This document shows positions 26,985 to 37,216 of a stretch of 64,000 nt of DNA, piece after piece. The DNA comes from Rhodobacteraceae bacterium EL129 (GTDB lineage: Bacteria; Pseudomonadota; Alphaproteobacteria; Rhodobacterales; Rhodobacteraceae): positions 2,434,996 to 2,498,995 of the forward strand of contig ONZJ01000002.1 of assembly GCA_900313005.1 (NCBI GenBank), written 5' to 3'. The notes under the pieces were generated by a model. The model was not told where the DNA came from. It searched no databases and was given only the letters and a program-made list of their open reading frames with translations. How positions within the stretch are numbered: the first letter of the stretch is position 1; the number at the start of each line of letters is the position of its first letter. The translations under genes were made by a program, and so were the position numbers.

Positions 26985-27823
26985 CCCAGGTTTTGCATGG
27001 CAGAGCGCGCTTCCAGAACGGCGTCCGACGCGGGGAAGCGCACTTCGACTTCGCCTAGGGTCACGCAGGCCTCGTCTGTTTGGCCCAAGCGACCCAATGA
27101 TCGGCCCAAATTATAGAGCGCGTTTGGCGCCTCAGGCCCATCAGGCGAGGTGCTGAAGACATCCAGATACGAACGCGCCGCTCCGGTCAAATCCCCTGCC
27201 CCTTCCAGCGCATCGCCGCGCATGATGCCCGCTTTGTCAGACAAGGGTCCTCCGGGATAGTTTTGGCGGTAGTTTTCCAACAGGCTTGCGGCCTCGGCCC
27301 AGTTTCCTGCGGCCAGCGCATCTTCTGCGGCTTTGAAATCGGCCTCTTCGCCGACGGCCAGCTCAACACCGGGATCCGTGGTGGCCGAGCTGCCGGATGT
27401 GCTGCTCGATCCGCTCGTGCCTGCGCCGCCCCCGTCAACACCGCCCAGAGTAGTGCCTTCGCTCAACTGGCCAAGATCGCAATCGGTTTCCAGCTCGCAC
27501 AGCCGGAATTCCAGATCGCCAATGCGGTTGGTGCCGTCTTTGACCACGGCCCCGATGCGAAATTCCAGCTCTTCGGTCTTGGCGGTCAGGCGGGCCAACT
27601 CGCTTTCGATGGTGTTGACCCGTTCCAGCAGGCTGTCGCCACCGGTGGCCGAACCGGCCGCGCCAGTGGTCGACAATTCACGGTTCAGCTTTTGGACTTC
27701 GACATAAAGCACCGAAAGTTCCTGCCGGATATCCGCCAGAGTTTCAGTAGATTGCGCCACAGCCGCAGGGGACGACCCCAGCAGACCAAACAGGGCAACG
27801 ACAAGATACATATATCGGTGCAT
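26975..27823 (-). CDS. cpoB: Cell division coordinator CpoB (YbgF), Tol-Pal system protein
   Basis: A 282-residue periplasmic protein with an N-terminal signal peptide (ending SSPAAVAQ). A coiled coil follows (about residues 30-80, ETLADIRQELSVLYVEVQKL and a later VNTIESELARLTAKTEELEF). A Gly/Ser linker comes next, then TPR repeats (AAEDALAAGNWAEAASLLENY, ALYNLGRSLGRLGQTDEACV). That is the YbgF/CpoB architecture. It links peptidoglycan synthesis to outer-membrane constriction at division. It lies 17 bases after pal in the conserved order. Confidence 0.93.
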   Translation of the reverse strand: MHRYMYLVVALFGLLGSSPAAVAQSTETLADIRQELSVLYVEVQKLNRELSTTGAAGSATGGDSLLERVNTIESELARLTAKTEELEFRIGAVVKDGTNRIGDLEFRLCELETDCDLGQLSEGTTLGGVDGGGAGTSGSSSTSGSSATTDPGVELAVGEEADFKAAEDALAAGNWAEAASLLENYRQNYPGGPLSDKAGIMRGDALEGAGDLTGAARSYLDVFSTSPDGPEAPNALYNLGRSLGRLGQTDEACVTLGEVEVRFPASDAVLEARSAMQNLGCQ

Positions 27824-27840
27824 TTAGGTCAGGTCTCCGA

Positions 27841-28356
27841 TTAGCTGGTAGGCACGACCGACACGACCGTCACGGCGCGGCGGTTCTTGGCATAGCAGGA
27901 TTCTTCGCTGCAGATCTCGATCGGGCGTTCCTTGCCGTAGCTGACCACCTTGATGCGGTTCGATGGCACGCCCAGGCTGACTAGATATTCCTGTACCGAA
28001 TTGGCACGGCGTGCGCCCAGCGCGAGGTTGTATTGACGAGTGCCTTGTTCATCCGCGTGACCTTCGATCAGCGCGTTGTATTCAGGATTGTTGGTCAACC
28101 AGCTGGATTGGCCATCCAGTATGCTGCGGCCAGTGGCGGTTAGGGTCGAGGTGTCGACCTCAAACAACACACGGTCGCCCACGGTCTGTTGAAAATACAG
28201 CGGCGAGTTTGGATCCTGTGCAGATCCGGGCGTGATGCTGTTGCTGGAATTGGCATTCAGATCCGTCGCGCTTGCGTCATCGTCAAAGCGGTTGTTCGCA
28301 CACCCCGCAACGGCCATCACGGCGCATAGGATTACGGCTTTGCTCAATAGTTTCAT
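27841..28356 (-). CDS. pal: Peptidoglycan-associated lipoprotein Pal
   Basis: A 171-residue outer-membrane lipoprotein. The lipobox VAGC gives lipidated Cys19 (sequence VMAVAGCANN). The C-terminal OmpA-like domain holds FEVDTSTLTATGRSIL, then IEGHADEQGTRQYNLALGARR, the peptidoglycan-binding motif. Pal anchors the outer membrane to the wall and binds TolB and TolA. The order tolB-pal-cpoB is the standard one. About 114 bases separate it from tolB. Confidence 0.96.
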   Translation of the reverse strand: MKLLSKAVILCAVMAVAGCANNRFDDDASATDLNANSSNSITPGSAQDPNSPLYFQQTVGDRVLFEVDTSTLTATGRSILDGQSSWLTNNPEYNALIEGHADEQGTRQYNLALGARRANSVQEYLVSLGVPSNRIKVVSYGKERPIEICSEESCYAKNRRAVTVVSVVPTS

Positions 28357-28470
28357 AGGTTTGCCCCACTCATTTTCTGTTTGTTGGTCTTGTTATGTGT
28401 CATGCTCTTTTTACGTTTTATCACAGCCTTTCAGACCATGCGCATTTTTTTGCCATTTGCCGTGCCTTGG

Positions 28471-29808
28471 CTACTTTTGCAAGGGCGACCACGCTGGATC
28501 ACTGGCCCCGGTTGACGTGTTGACCTGCCGCAGATTGCGGCCAGTGATGTCCACTGAATAGAGGCTGGCACGGCCATTGGCGCCTTGGGTTTCACGGGTG
28601 AACATGATCACGCGGCCATTGGGCGACCATGTGGGGCCCTCATCCAGGAAAGACGCCGTCAGCAGCCGTTCTTCTGACCCATCCACACGCATCACGCCAA
28701 TGTGGAACCGGCCTTTGGATTGCTTGGTAAAGGCAATCAAATCCCCACGCGGGGACCAGACCGGGGTGCCATAGCGCCCTTGCCCGTTAGAAATTCGGCG
28801 CGCTTCGCCGCCCGAGGCACTCATGACATAGAGCTGCTGCGTGCCCGAGCGATCGCTTTCAAACACAATCTGGCTGCCGTCGGGGCTGTAGCTGGGCGCT
28901 GTTTCGATGGACGGCGTCACGGTCAATCGCTCCGGTGCACCGCCGTCGATGTTCATGCGGTACAAATCTGTGTTACCACCCTTGGTCAGCGAAAACGCTA
29001 CCGTGCGGCCGTCAGGGGCAAAGCGCGGCGCAAAGCTCATCGTGCCATCCTGGGTATCCAGCCCGCGCCGTCCGACCGAAGCCACATCCAACACGTATAT
29101 CTTGGGAAAGCCTGTCTCATAGCTGGTATAGAGCACACGGTCGCCAGTGGGCGAGAACCGCGGCGCCAGAACGATGGAGGCGCTGTCGGTTAGGTATTTC
29201 ACATTCGCGCCGTCGTAATCCATGATCGCAAGACGTTTTTGGCGCGCGTCCTTCGGCCCGCTTTCGGCGACAAAGACAACACGGCTGTCGAAATAGCCAC
29301 CTTCGCCCGTGATCCGGCTGTAAACCTGATCCGCCACTTTATGCGCAATGCGTCGCCACCCGTCCTGTGTGCCGACCAGCTGCAGACCCTGCCCCAGCTC
29401 TTGCCCGGCAAAGACATCATAGATGCGGAACTTCACGACCAATTGACCACTGGCATCCACGCTGACGGCCCCGCTGACCAGAGCCTGCGCATTGATGGCT
29501 TTCCAATCGGCATATTGCACCGGGCTGGAGAAGCTGGTGATCGAGCTGATGAACGCATCCTTGTTGATTTGGCGAAACAGGCCGGTGCCTGTCAGGTCAT
29601 CCGCGATCACCTGCGCGATCTTGGTTCCAAAATCCGCTCCAACGCTGTTGTCGCCAACGAAATCAGGCACCGCAAAGGGCAGAGGTTCGATGACCCCGTC
29701 CGTGATCTCAATCCTGAGGGGCCCAGTCTCCTGTGCCGTCACCGCTAGCGGTGTTGTCAGGGCCCAAATCGTAAGGGCCATCAAAAGGGTCAGTACACGT
29801 ACTATCAT
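28471..29808 (-). CDS. tolB: Tol-Pal system protein TolB
   Basis: A 445-residue periplasmic protein with a signal peptide and a six-bladed beta-propeller. WD-like blades recur as [39 protein letters not shown] and [11 protein letters not shown]. The N-terminal TolB domain is present from about residue 25, including [21 protein letters not shown]. TolB shuttles between Pal and TolA. Its ATG overlaps the tolA stop as ATGA, so the two are coupled. Confidence 0.96.
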   Translation of the reverse strand: MIVRVLTLLMALTIWALTTPLAVTAQETGPLRIEITDGVIEPLPFAVPDFVGDNSVGADFGTKIAQVIADDLTGTGLFRQINKDAFISSITSFSSPVQYADWKAINAQALVSGAVSVDASGQLVVKFRIYDVFAGQELGQGLQLVGTQDGWRRIAHKVADQVYSRITGEGGYFDSRVVFVAESGPKDARQKRLAIMDYDGANVKYLTDSASIVLAPRFSPTGDRVLYTSYETGFPKIYVLDVASVGRRGLDTQDGTMSFAPRFAPDGRTVAFSLTKGGNTDLYRMNIDGGAPERLTVTPSIETAPSYSPDGSQIVFESDRSGTQQLYVMSASGGEARRISNGQGRYGTPVWSPRGDLIAFTKQSKGRFHIGVMRVDGSEERLLTASFLDEGPTWSPNGRVIMFTRETQGANGRASLYSVDITGRNLRQVNTSTGASDPAWSPLQK

Positions 29809-30884
29809 TTGATCCTCATTTTCTCAGGATTAAACGTCATTTCAATATTGCGCCATTGCGAATACTTTTCACGGGGAAGATCAAAGCCAGAAGCCCCGCA
29901 GCGGATAATCGCGCGCCGGGCGGCCTCAAAGGCTTGCTTTGCCGCCGATCCGCTGCCACCTGAGGCGCTGATCATGCGGATCGTCCCGCTGAAGGGTCTG
30001 CCGTCTTCGGCCATTTCAACACCAACCACCACTGTGGTTTGCAAGGCCTCCGAACTGAGCGAGCCGACGTTCCAGCAGTTTTCCACAGCAACGCGCAATG
30101 CGTCTTTCTCGCCTCGAGTCAGAGGCGGGCCGGTTGGTTGCACTTCGTCATCGCCGTCACTGTCGCCCAGCGCTTCAGCTAAGGCGTCATTCACTGCATT
30201 GCTGTTGTCGTCAGCAGTTTCACTTGGGTCTTCGGCGGGCCGGGTCTGAGGCCGTTTCGATGTCGAAGGTGCGGCTGCTGCCGCTTTCTCGGCTTCGGTC
30301 ACGATCTCAGTCGTGGCTTCCTCGGGGGCTGTTTCATCCGTTTCTTCGCGTGGCACATCCGCGGTTTCATCCGGCGTGGTTTCAGGCTGGGCCACATCAT
30401 CCACACGCACATCAGGCTCGGGCTGCGCCACGGGCTCGGGCGCGACACGCTCAGCCGGGCGGGGTTGCGGGCGAACGGTTAAGTCGGGGATCAGCACTGC
30501 CACATCCTCGGAGGGTGGCTCCAACACAGGAGGCTCGTCTGTCACCTCGGCCTCGGGCGAGGGCTTCAGTTCGGCCACATCCGGGGTTTCATCGGCCTCG
30601 GCGGGCTCGGTTACTTCCGGCTCCACCTGTTCGGGTGCGACATCCGGTGTGGCAGCAATGTCTGGTGTCTCTTCCACCGGATCAGGCGTCTCGGGCGTGA
30701 TCACCTCGGACACGGCATCAGGGCTTTCCTGTGGGGCCACAAGGGCGGCAAAATCCTCGGATGAAATCGCGGTCACTTCTGTCACCTCAAACGGCAACGG
30801 CTCGGCGCTGAACACACCGCCGAAAAAGGCCCAGCCGATCAGACCCAAATGGCCCGCGCCGGAGATATATTGCCCCGTATTCAT
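29805..30884 (-). CDS. tolA: TolA-like energy transducer of the Tol-Pal system
   Basis: A 359-residue protein with a single N-terminal helix, a long acidic, Pro/Glu/Val-rich spacer (about residues 30-260) and a C-terminal domain with [20 protein letters not shown] and MTFNPEKM, the TolA/TonB-C-like fold. The spacer is largely E, P, V and A instead of the coiled coil seen in E. coli TolA, as is usual in alphaproteobacteria. It couples proton-motive force gathered by TolQR to Pal/TolB. Position between tolR and tolB supports the call. Confidence 0.88.
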   Translation of the reverse strand: MNTGQYISGAGHLGLIGWAFFGGVFSAEPLPFEVTEVTAISSEDFAALVAPQESPDAVSEVITPETPDPVEETPDIAATPDVAPEQVEPEVTEPAEADETPDVAELKPSPEAEVTDEPPVLEPPSEDVAVLIPDLTVRPQPRPAERVAPEPVAQPEPDVRVDDVAQPETTPDETADVPREETDETAPEEATTEIVTEAEKAAAAAPSTSKRPQTRPAEDPSETADDNSNAVNDALAEALGDSDGDDEVQPTGPPLTRGEKDALRVAVENCWNVGSLSSEALQTTVVVGVEMAEDGRPFSGTIRMISASGGSGSAAKQAFEAARRAIIRCGASGFDLPREKYSQWRNIEMTFNPEKMRIK

Positions 30885-30893
30885 ATCTTTGGC

Positions 30894-31367
30894 TCAGCCG
30901 TCCTGCTCGTCCAGGGACGGCCCACCTGTGTCAGTGACAAGGCCGATATCGTTGAAGCCTCCGCTGTTCAGTGCGCCCATCACCTGCATCACATCCGCGT
31001 AGGGCACTGCGCCATCGGCACGCAGATAGACCTTGGCGCCTTCACGTTCAGCGGCAATGGCGCGCAACCGCGTGATCAGCTCGTCCCGCGCCACCTCGGT
31101 GGTCTGGATCATCACGATGCCCTCTGCTGTGACGGTCACGCTCAGTGGTTCTTCCTGCTCGCCGGGCAAGGCACTGGCGGCGGTCTTTGGCAATTCCACC
31201 GGCACACCCACAGTCATGAGCGGTGCCGCAACCATAAAGATGATCAAGAGCACCAACATCACGTCCACGAAAGGGGTCACGTTGATCTCGGCCATGGGCC
31301 TGCTGCGACCCCTGCCCCGGCGGCGGCGTCCGCCTCCTCCGGTCTTTTGTACAACACCCGCGCCCAT
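30894..31367 (-). CDS. tolR: Tol-Pal system protein TolR (ExbD family)
   Basis: A 157-residue ExbD/TolR protein with one membrane helix. A very basic, Gly-rich head (QKTGGGGRRRRGRGRSRP) precedes MAEINVTPFVDVMLVLLIIF, whose aspartate is the proton-path residue of TolR. Periplasmic motifs such as VYLRADGAVPYADVMQVMG follow. The ATG at 31367 lies one base after the tolQ stop; the frame continues further upstream only inside tolQ. It forms the stator complex with TolQ. Confidence 0.94.
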   Translation of the reverse strand: MGAGVVQKTGGGGRRRRGRGRSRPMAEINVTPFVDVMLVLLIIFMVAAPLMTVGVPVELPKTAASALPGEQEEPLSVTVTAEGIVMIQTTEVARDELITRLRAIAAEREGAKVYLRADGAVPYADVMQVMGALNSGGFNDIGLVTDTGGPSLDEQDG

Positions 31368-31368
31368 A

Positions 31369-32064
31369 TCAGCTGTCCAGTTGACGGCTGAGGATGGTGG
31401 CAAATTCGTCGGCAAAGGCCTCGTAGCCCGCGACGATCCGGTCGGCATCTGCGCTCAGCTTGTTGTAGAAAACCACCGCCGGGATCGCGGCCAGGAGGCC
31501 CAATCCCGTGGCCAGCAAAGCCTCGGCAATGCCGGGGGCCACAACCGCCAGATTGGTCGATTGCTGTTCGGCGATCTCAATGAAGGCGTTCATGATGCCC
31601 CAGACGGTCCCGAAGAGACCCACAAACGGTGCGGTAGACCCCACCGTTGCCAGAACCGACAGGCCGTTTTGCAACCCCTCGCTTTCCTTGGCGATGGCCA
31701 CATCCATCGAGCGGTCAATCCGCGCTGTGGCCCCGGCAATCAGCCCGCCATCGTTGCGGTGACTGCGACGCCATTCCATCATGCCCGCGGCAAAGACCTT
31801 CTCGGACTGCCCGGCGGGATCCGCCCCGATCTCGTCAAACAGCTCATCCAAAGGTTCGCCCGACCAGAACTTCCGGTCAAAGATTTCCGCCTCGCGCGTG
31901 GCGCGACGATACATGATCATCTTCTGAATGATGATCGACCACGCCCAGAACGAGGCCGCAATCAGTATAATCATCACCAATTTCACGATAATAGTTGCGC
32001 GTGCAAATAGCGCCCACATGGAGAAATCCATCTCCTGTGCCAAAGCCAGAGTTTCTGCTTCCAT
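31369..32064 (-). CDS. tolQ: Tol-Pal system protein TolQ (ExbB/MotA family)
   Basis: A 231-residue inner-membrane protein with three helices (near residues 18-40, 130-155 and 165-190). The MotA/TolQ/ExbB core reads LSVLATVGSTAPFVGLFGTVWGIMNAF, then APGIAEALLATGLGLLAAIPAVVFYN. It forms the proton channel with TolR that powers outer-membrane constriction. Its start is about 110 bases downstream of ybgC, and tolR follows after one base, so the operon order matches other alphaproteobacteria. Confidence 0.96.
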   Translation of the reverse strand: MEAETLALAQEMDFSMWALFARATIIVKLVMIILIAASFWAWSIIIQKMIMYRRATREAEIFDRKFWSGEPLDELFDEIGADPAGQSEKVFAAGMMEWRRSHRNDGGLIAGATARIDRSMDVAIAKESEGLQNGLSVLATVGSTAPFVGLFGTVWGIMNAFIEIAEQQSTNLAVVAPGIAEALLATGLGLLAAIPAVVFYNKLSADADRIVAGYEAFADEFATILSRQLDS

Positions 32065-32175
32065 TCTGCCTGCTCATTTTTTTATGGCCGTTGTTCGGCC
32101 TTATTGGTCGCGAAAATAGCGTAGTTCCAAGGGGAAAGCCAATAGATACGCAGCATGAGCGGGAAAAACGCTTCT

Positions 32176-32565
32176 TTAGTGCAGCATCAGGCGGATATTT
32201 GCCGGTAAGCGCGCGGGCTGGCCCGTCTCGTTGATGCACACGATTGTCACCACCGCCGAGAACAGCATATCCCCATCACGGGTGACATCCTGCTCCAACA
32301 CAAGGCGCGCTCCGGTGACGGTTTGCACGCGCGTGTCCACTTTGATCTGATCATCAAACCGTGCAGGGGCGTGATAGTCCGCCTCTATGCGGCGCACTGC
32401 AAAAACCACGCCATCTTCATCGCGCATCGCGTTTTGATCAATCCCCAGGGTGCGCACCCAATCGCTGCGCGCACGCTCTATGTATTTGAGATAATTGGCA
32501 TAATAAACGATGCCTGCCATGTCAGTATCTTCGTAATAGACGCGTATAGGGAAGATATGGGTCAT
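32176..32565 (-). CDS. ybgC: Acyl-CoA thioester hydrolase YbgC
   Basis: A 129-residue hot-dog-fold thioesterase. The catalytic aspartate sits in VYYEDTDMAGIVYYANYLKY at residue 12 or 14, and the family-typical ERARSDWVRTLG follows. It hydrolyses short acyl-CoA or acyl-carrier thioesters and is the usual first gene of tol-pal clusters, although its link to Tol-Pal is unexplained. Usually ruvB precedes it in this group; here about 4.6 kb of other genes lies between. Confidence 0.92.
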   Translation of the reverse strand: MTHIFPIRVYYEDTDMAGIVYYANYLKYIERARSDWVRTLGIDQNAMRDEDGVVFAVRRIEADYHAPARFDDQIKVDTRVQTVTGARLVLEQDVTRDGDMLFSAVVTIVCINETGQPARLPANIRLMLH

Positions 32566-32603
32566 GCTGCCAACTTATGCGCCCACCCTTGGCCTTGCAA
32601 ACG

Positions 32604-32641
32604 AAAAGCCGCCGCCCGGTGGGAAACCGCGCGACGGCTGG
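32604..32641 (-). terminator. Terminator after the betaine-type binding protein gene
   Basis: On the reverse strand AGCCGTCGCGCGG and CCGGGCGGCGGCT pair with two mismatches around TTTCCCA, followed by TTTTCG. It separates the binding-protein gene from ybgC. Confidence 0.6.
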
Positions 32642-32677
32642 GAAGCCCGGACAGTGAAAGCGCTGCCCGGGGTATCC

Positions 32678-33652
<975 letters not shown>

Positions 33653-33747
33653 TTACATTGATGAGTCTGAGGTTAGCGGTATCAATTTGGTAAAATCCGG
33701 TTAAACATTCTACGGTTATGCGAAATGTTAGAGGAAAACCTCCAAAA

Positions 33748-34224
33748 ATGACCAACCAGCCCGCGCTCGACTACATCGACCAGCAAATTCTTCAGGCCCT
33801 GATCGAAGACGGGCGCGCCAGTGTTGAAAAGGTGGCTGAACGTGTGGGGCTGTCGCCCACCCCTGCGCGGCGGCGCATTCGGCGGCTTGAGGAGATGGGA
33901 GCCATCACCGGTTACCGGGCCGACGTGGACGCGTCGGTCTGTGGGCTGGGGCTCAGGGTGTTTGTGTTGGTGACGTTGGATGTAGGACAGGCTGATTCCA
34001 TGACGCAGTTCGAAAGCGCCGTGCAGCAGATGCCGGAGGTGCAGAGCTGCGATCTATTGGCTGGCCCGAACTGCTATATCCTCTCGGTTCTGATATCGGA
34101 TATGCAGGCCTACAACAGCTACCTGCGCAACCGTCTCACCCAGTTGCCTGCGGTCTACGCGATCGAAACCCGGTTCGTGATTGACCAGGTCAAGAACACA
34201 TCCCGATTGCCGCTGGCTGGTTGA
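33748..34224 (+). CDS. Lrp/AsnC family transcriptional regulator
   Basis: A 158-residue feast/famine regulator. The N-terminal winged helix is LDYIDQQILQALIEDGRASVEKVAERVGLS-type, with TPARRRIRRLEEMGAITGY as recognition helix and wing. The C-terminal RAM (effector) domain begins GLGLRVFVLVTLDVGQ. The ATG at 33748 is chosen because the HTH follows directly and GAGG precedes it by about 13 bases. Divergence from the betaine-type binding protein over 113 bases makes that gene the most likely target. The effector is unknown. Confidence 0.9.
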   Translation: MTNQPALDYIDQQILQALIEDGRASVEKVAERVGLSPTPARRRIRRLEEMGAITGYRADVDASVCGLGLRVFVLVTLDVGQADSMTQFESAVQQMPEVQSCDLLAGPNCYILSVLISDMQAYNSYLRNRLTQLPAVYAIETRFVIDQVKNTSRLPLAG

Positions 34225-34231
34225 CAGGCTG

Positions 34232-34261
34232 TCCCACCCGTCCTTTTGTGGGCGGGTGGGA
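34232..34261 (+). terminator. Hairpin between lrp-type gene and LysM gene
   Basis: TCCCACCCG and CGGGTGGGA form a perfect 9-bp stem around a 12-base loop, between convergent genes. No T-run follows the stem, so termination strength is uncertain. Confidence 0.5.
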
Positions 34262-34277
34262 GCGCCCGTAAAAGGGG

Positions 34278-35297
34278 CTATTTCAGCTGGTCCCAGAAAA
34301 TCTCCAGGTGCTTTGAAACGATATCGTTATACTGCCCGCTTTTATGCAGCGCGGCCAGGCCCGCATTCAGACGGTACAGATGAGTTGTTCCGCGCCAATG
34401 GGTTTTTGAGATGATCACGTGCAGCTTCTCGCGACTGAGCGGCTGGTCTATTGGCACCACCTGACCACGCAGGCCCATGGTGACAATTTTGGTTGCGCCA
34501 AGAAACACATTCAGCGTCACCGCATCCACGTCCCCGGCCATCAACGCTTCAAAGCAGGCCTCGGGCGTATCGGGCTGCATCAAAGTGATCACGCCGTCCG
34601 ATATCCACCGTCGGTCCGCACGGTCCAGATCATGCGTGAAATAGCCTGCCGGCCGACACAGAGTCTTGCCCGGAATGTCGGCATCTGTTTCGTATTTGAA
34701 CGCGCTGTCCTCGCGACGGAACAACATGATCGGCAAATCCATCAACGGGTCCGAGAAGTGGAAATTAACGCACCGCTCGTTTGTCGGATCAGACGTGCAA
34801 TCGGGCTTCACCCAAGGGAACCCCATGTCATAGGTCTTTTCTTTCAGCAGCGGTGACAGATGCTGGCTCCAGTCGTCTTCCCACGCCACGGCATAAGGCA
34901 CAGGCGATGGGCTGGCCTCAAGAGCGGCATTGACCAGCTCGGTCACCATGCCCTCCCCCGGCCAGCTTTTATCAACAAAGGGCGCATAATTGCTCCCCGT
35001 CAGCAACGTCATCTCGGCCGTGACCTGTTTCAGAGGGGTCGGGTCTGGGGTCACATCCTCGGCTGGGCAGGGAATATAGACGTCCAATTCCGGCGCGATC
35101 GCTTCGACACCGTTCAGCGCGCCCTGATTTGAATAATAAATCAGCGTCCACTTTTCGCGGTCATTGTAATGGGTCTGCGCGATGGTAAACAGCGTATCCC
35201 CCGGCTGCACCTTATAGGTCACATCGCACAGAGCATGGGCGGCAACCGGCATGCTCAACGCGGCAAAAAGCGCGTATATGAAGGCTCGGATCCGCAT
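34278..35297 (-). CDS. LysM domain fused to a periplasmic solute-binding (SBP_3-type) domain, copy B
   Basis: A 339-residue secreted protein: signal peptide (about residues 1-22, ending HALC), a LysM domain near residues 25-72 (YKVQPGDTLFTIAQTHY and a later YIPCP), and a solute-binding domain from about residue 95 (LLTGSNYAPFVDKSWPGEG, then MGFPWVKPDC). The ATG at 35297 shares one base with the stop of copy A (TGATG). LysM binds N-acetylglucosamine polymers, so the protein is probably tethered to peptidoglycan; its ligand is unknown. Copy A has the same layout and is a recent or conserved duplicate. Confidence 0.82.
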   Translation of the reverse strand: MRIRAFIYALFAALSMPVAAHALCDVTYKVQPGDTLFTIAQTHYNDREKWTLIYYSNQGALNGVEAIAPELDVYIPCPAEDVTPDPTPLKQVTAEMTLLTGSNYAPFVDKSWPGEGMVTELVNAALEASPSPVPYAVAWEDDWSQHLSPLLKEKTYDMGFPWVKPDCTSDPTNERCVNFHFSDPLMDLPIMLFRREDSAFKYETDADIPGKTLCRPAGYFTHDLDRADRRWISDGVITLMQPDTPEACFEALMAGDVDAVTLNVFLGATKIVTMGLRGQVVPIDQPLSREKLHVIISKTHWRGTTHLYRLNAGLAALHKSGQYNDIVSKHLEIFWDQLK

Positions 35298-36385
35298 CAG
35301 AAATCCGCCCAAATGCGGGTCATATGCTCTTCCACGATGCGTTGATACGTCCCATCTGCGCGAATGCGGCGCAGGCCTTCTTCGAAGACCGCCAGCAGCG
35401 CATCCCCATCGGGGTGTGATTTGTGCACCACCATATGATTTCCGTCGATTGAAATAGGCTGACCCTGTGCCACGCTCACCCGGTCCTGCAAATTCAGCTC
35501 TTTCACCTTTTTGCGCCCGGTGAATTCGTTCAACACAACGGCGTCCACCATGCCTTCGGTCAGTTTCTCAAAGCAATCGTCGATCGAATCTCCGATCACC
35601 AGTTTGATATGCTTTTTCTCCAACCAGTTCCGTCCTTTATGTTCAAAAATATAGGTCGAATAGCCAGACGGGCGGCACAGCGCTTTGTCTTTGAGGTCCG
35701 CATCGGTGTTGAAAGCCAGAGGCCGTGCATTGTCCACAAAGAGCAGCAGCAGAACCTCGAACATCGAGTCCGAGAATTTCAGATTGGCGCAGCGATAGGT
35801 TTCGGGATCCGCCTCGCAATCCGGCTGGAACCAGGGAAACCCGATGTCCAGCAGTGCGTTGGACAGCAAGGGTTCAAAATGTGAGGGCCAGTCGTCCACC
35901 CAATGGATCGCAAAGCCCTGTTCGGGGGCCGCGGCCTCCATGGCCGCCTGGACAACCTCGGCCAGCATTCCACCGTTGGGCAGGTTCTTGTCCGTGAAGG
36001 GGGCAAAGTCCGTGCCGGTCAAAACGTTAATTTTACGCCGGGTCGCTGCGGTACCAGGTGTGACCACCAGCGGAGTAGCAGCCGCTGCCATAGCCGCGAC
36101 TTCGGCGGCATCGCGTCCACCTTCCAACCCGAGCGGCAAGCCATCGATGCAGCGCAGGTTCAGCTTCATCCCGACGCTCACCGCATTGGGGTTGTCCCCA
36201 ATTTGCGTCAGGTTGTTGGAATGGATGGCTGTCCACATCCCCGCGTTTTTGTAAAGGTCATCGGCGATTAGCGACAAGCTGTCTCCTCGTTGAACTTTGT
36301 ATACGCCGCCACAGCTTTGCGCCACGGCAGGTGCCGCAGCCATGGTTAAGAGTGCCAAAAAACATCTAGCAATAGTGTTACGCAT
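35297..36385 (-). CDS. LysM domain fused to a periplasmic solute-binding domain, copy A
   Basis: A 362-residue paralogue of the next gene: signal peptide (ending APAVAQSCG), LysM domain (YKVQRGDSLSLIADDLY and GMKLNLRCIDG), an Ala-rich linker and a solute-binding domain (LTGTDFAPFTDKNLPNGG, IGFPWFQPDCEAD, and a C-terminal AVFEEGLRRIRADGTYQRIV). The shared landmark FPWxxPDC in both copies is distinctive. They are adjacent and coupled (TGATG), so they probably act together. No ABC permease or ATPase is near, which argues against a simple transport role. Confidence 0.82.
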   Translation of the reverse strand: MRNTIARCFLALLTMAAAPAVAQSCGGVYKVQRGDSLSLIADDLYKNAGMWTAIHSNNLTQIGDNPNAVSVGMKLNLRCIDGLPLGLEGGRDAAEVAAMAAAATPLVVTPGTAATRRKINVLTGTDFAPFTDKNLPNGGMLAEVVQAAMEAAAPEQGFAIHWVDDWPSHFEPLLSNALLDIGFPWFQPDCEADPETYRCANLKFSDSMFEVLLLLFVDNARPLAFNTDADLKDKALCRPSGYSTYIFEHKGRNWLEKKHIKLVIGDSIDDCFEKLTEGMVDAVVLNEFTGRKKVKELNLQDRVSVAQGQPISIDGNHMVVHKSHPDGDALLAVFEEGLRRIRADGTYQRIVEEHMTRIWADF

Positions 36386-36521
36386 ATAAAGTTCCCCCAG
36401 ATGTAGCGAAATAAGGACAATCCGGGTGTCTGGGTCAAGGCCCCTGCAAGATTTAGCGGTGGATAAGTCTCAATAATTTTCGTGGCACCTTGCCGCGACG
36501 GAACACAGCCCCTTGAAACGC

Positions 36522-37157
36522 TTATTGGTTTTGACTGGACTGGATCCGTGCGAATAGACGCAGCGCATGGCTCGCATCCTGGCTCATGGGGGGCAGAACG
36601 GGGTCGTAGGCCGCACGAATGACGTTTGCGATGTCCGGTCTGAGAATCACCGTGTCCTTGTCCGGCACTTTGGCCAGCGGCGAGGTGGCGCGAAACGCCG
36701 TATCCGACCATAATACAATCGTTTGCACGATCTGGCTGAGCGCCAGGGTCTCGGCGGGCACGGCACTCAGGTTTTCATCCATCCGCAGGAACACAAAGCT
36801 GGCTTTGATCGCCCCTGCTGCGTCAAAGCGGAAAATGCGGTATTGATTGGCGTCGTTGGCTTTGAGTGTCTCGACCAATGGCCCAAGATCCGGGATCAGA
36901 CGGTCCAGGTCGGGCAATTCGATCAGCTCATCCCAGTCCAAGAAGAAAAAGATCATCAGATTGGCCCCCAGTTCGGGGTCTGTCTCGGTCATCTGGTGGT
37001 TGGCCAGAGTCACCACCGCCTCAATCGCGCCCTTGACGATTTCAAGCGTGGCGTCGTCCACCCCGAACACGATCGGCGCGATGGGCCGGCCCCAGCGTGC
37101 GCAGGTAAAGGTGCCGTCTGCGCGGGTAAAAAGGGCTTCGATATCGTCAGGGGTCAT
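36522..37157 (-). CDS. Conserved hypothetical protein, 211 residues
   Basis: A 211-residue cytosolic protein beginning MTPDDIEALFTRADGTFTCARWGRPIAP, with acidic motifs (FFLDWDELIELPDLDRLIPDLG) and a long C-terminal helix ending SHALRLFARIQSSQNQ. No signal peptide, membrane helix or metal motif is seen. I recall similar genes beside ruvB in marine Rhodobacterales, but no function is known to me. It lies 59 bases downstream of ruvB in the same direction. Confidence 0.6.
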   Translation of the reverse strand: MTPDDIEALFTRADGTFTCARWGRPIAPIVFGVDDATLEIVKGAIEAVVTLANHQMTETDPELGANLMIFFFLDWDELIELPDLDRLIPDLGPLVETLKANDANQYRIFRFDAAGAIKASFVFLRMDENLSAVPAETLALSQIVQTIVLWSDTAFRATSPLAKVPDKDTVILRPDIANVIRAAYDPVLPPMSQDASHALRLFARIQSSQNQ

Positions 37158-37216
37158 GTGGTGTCCGCGCCTTTGTTGCGCGCTTGTTTTGACCGAATGC
37201 CGCGCTCAGGTCCAGA

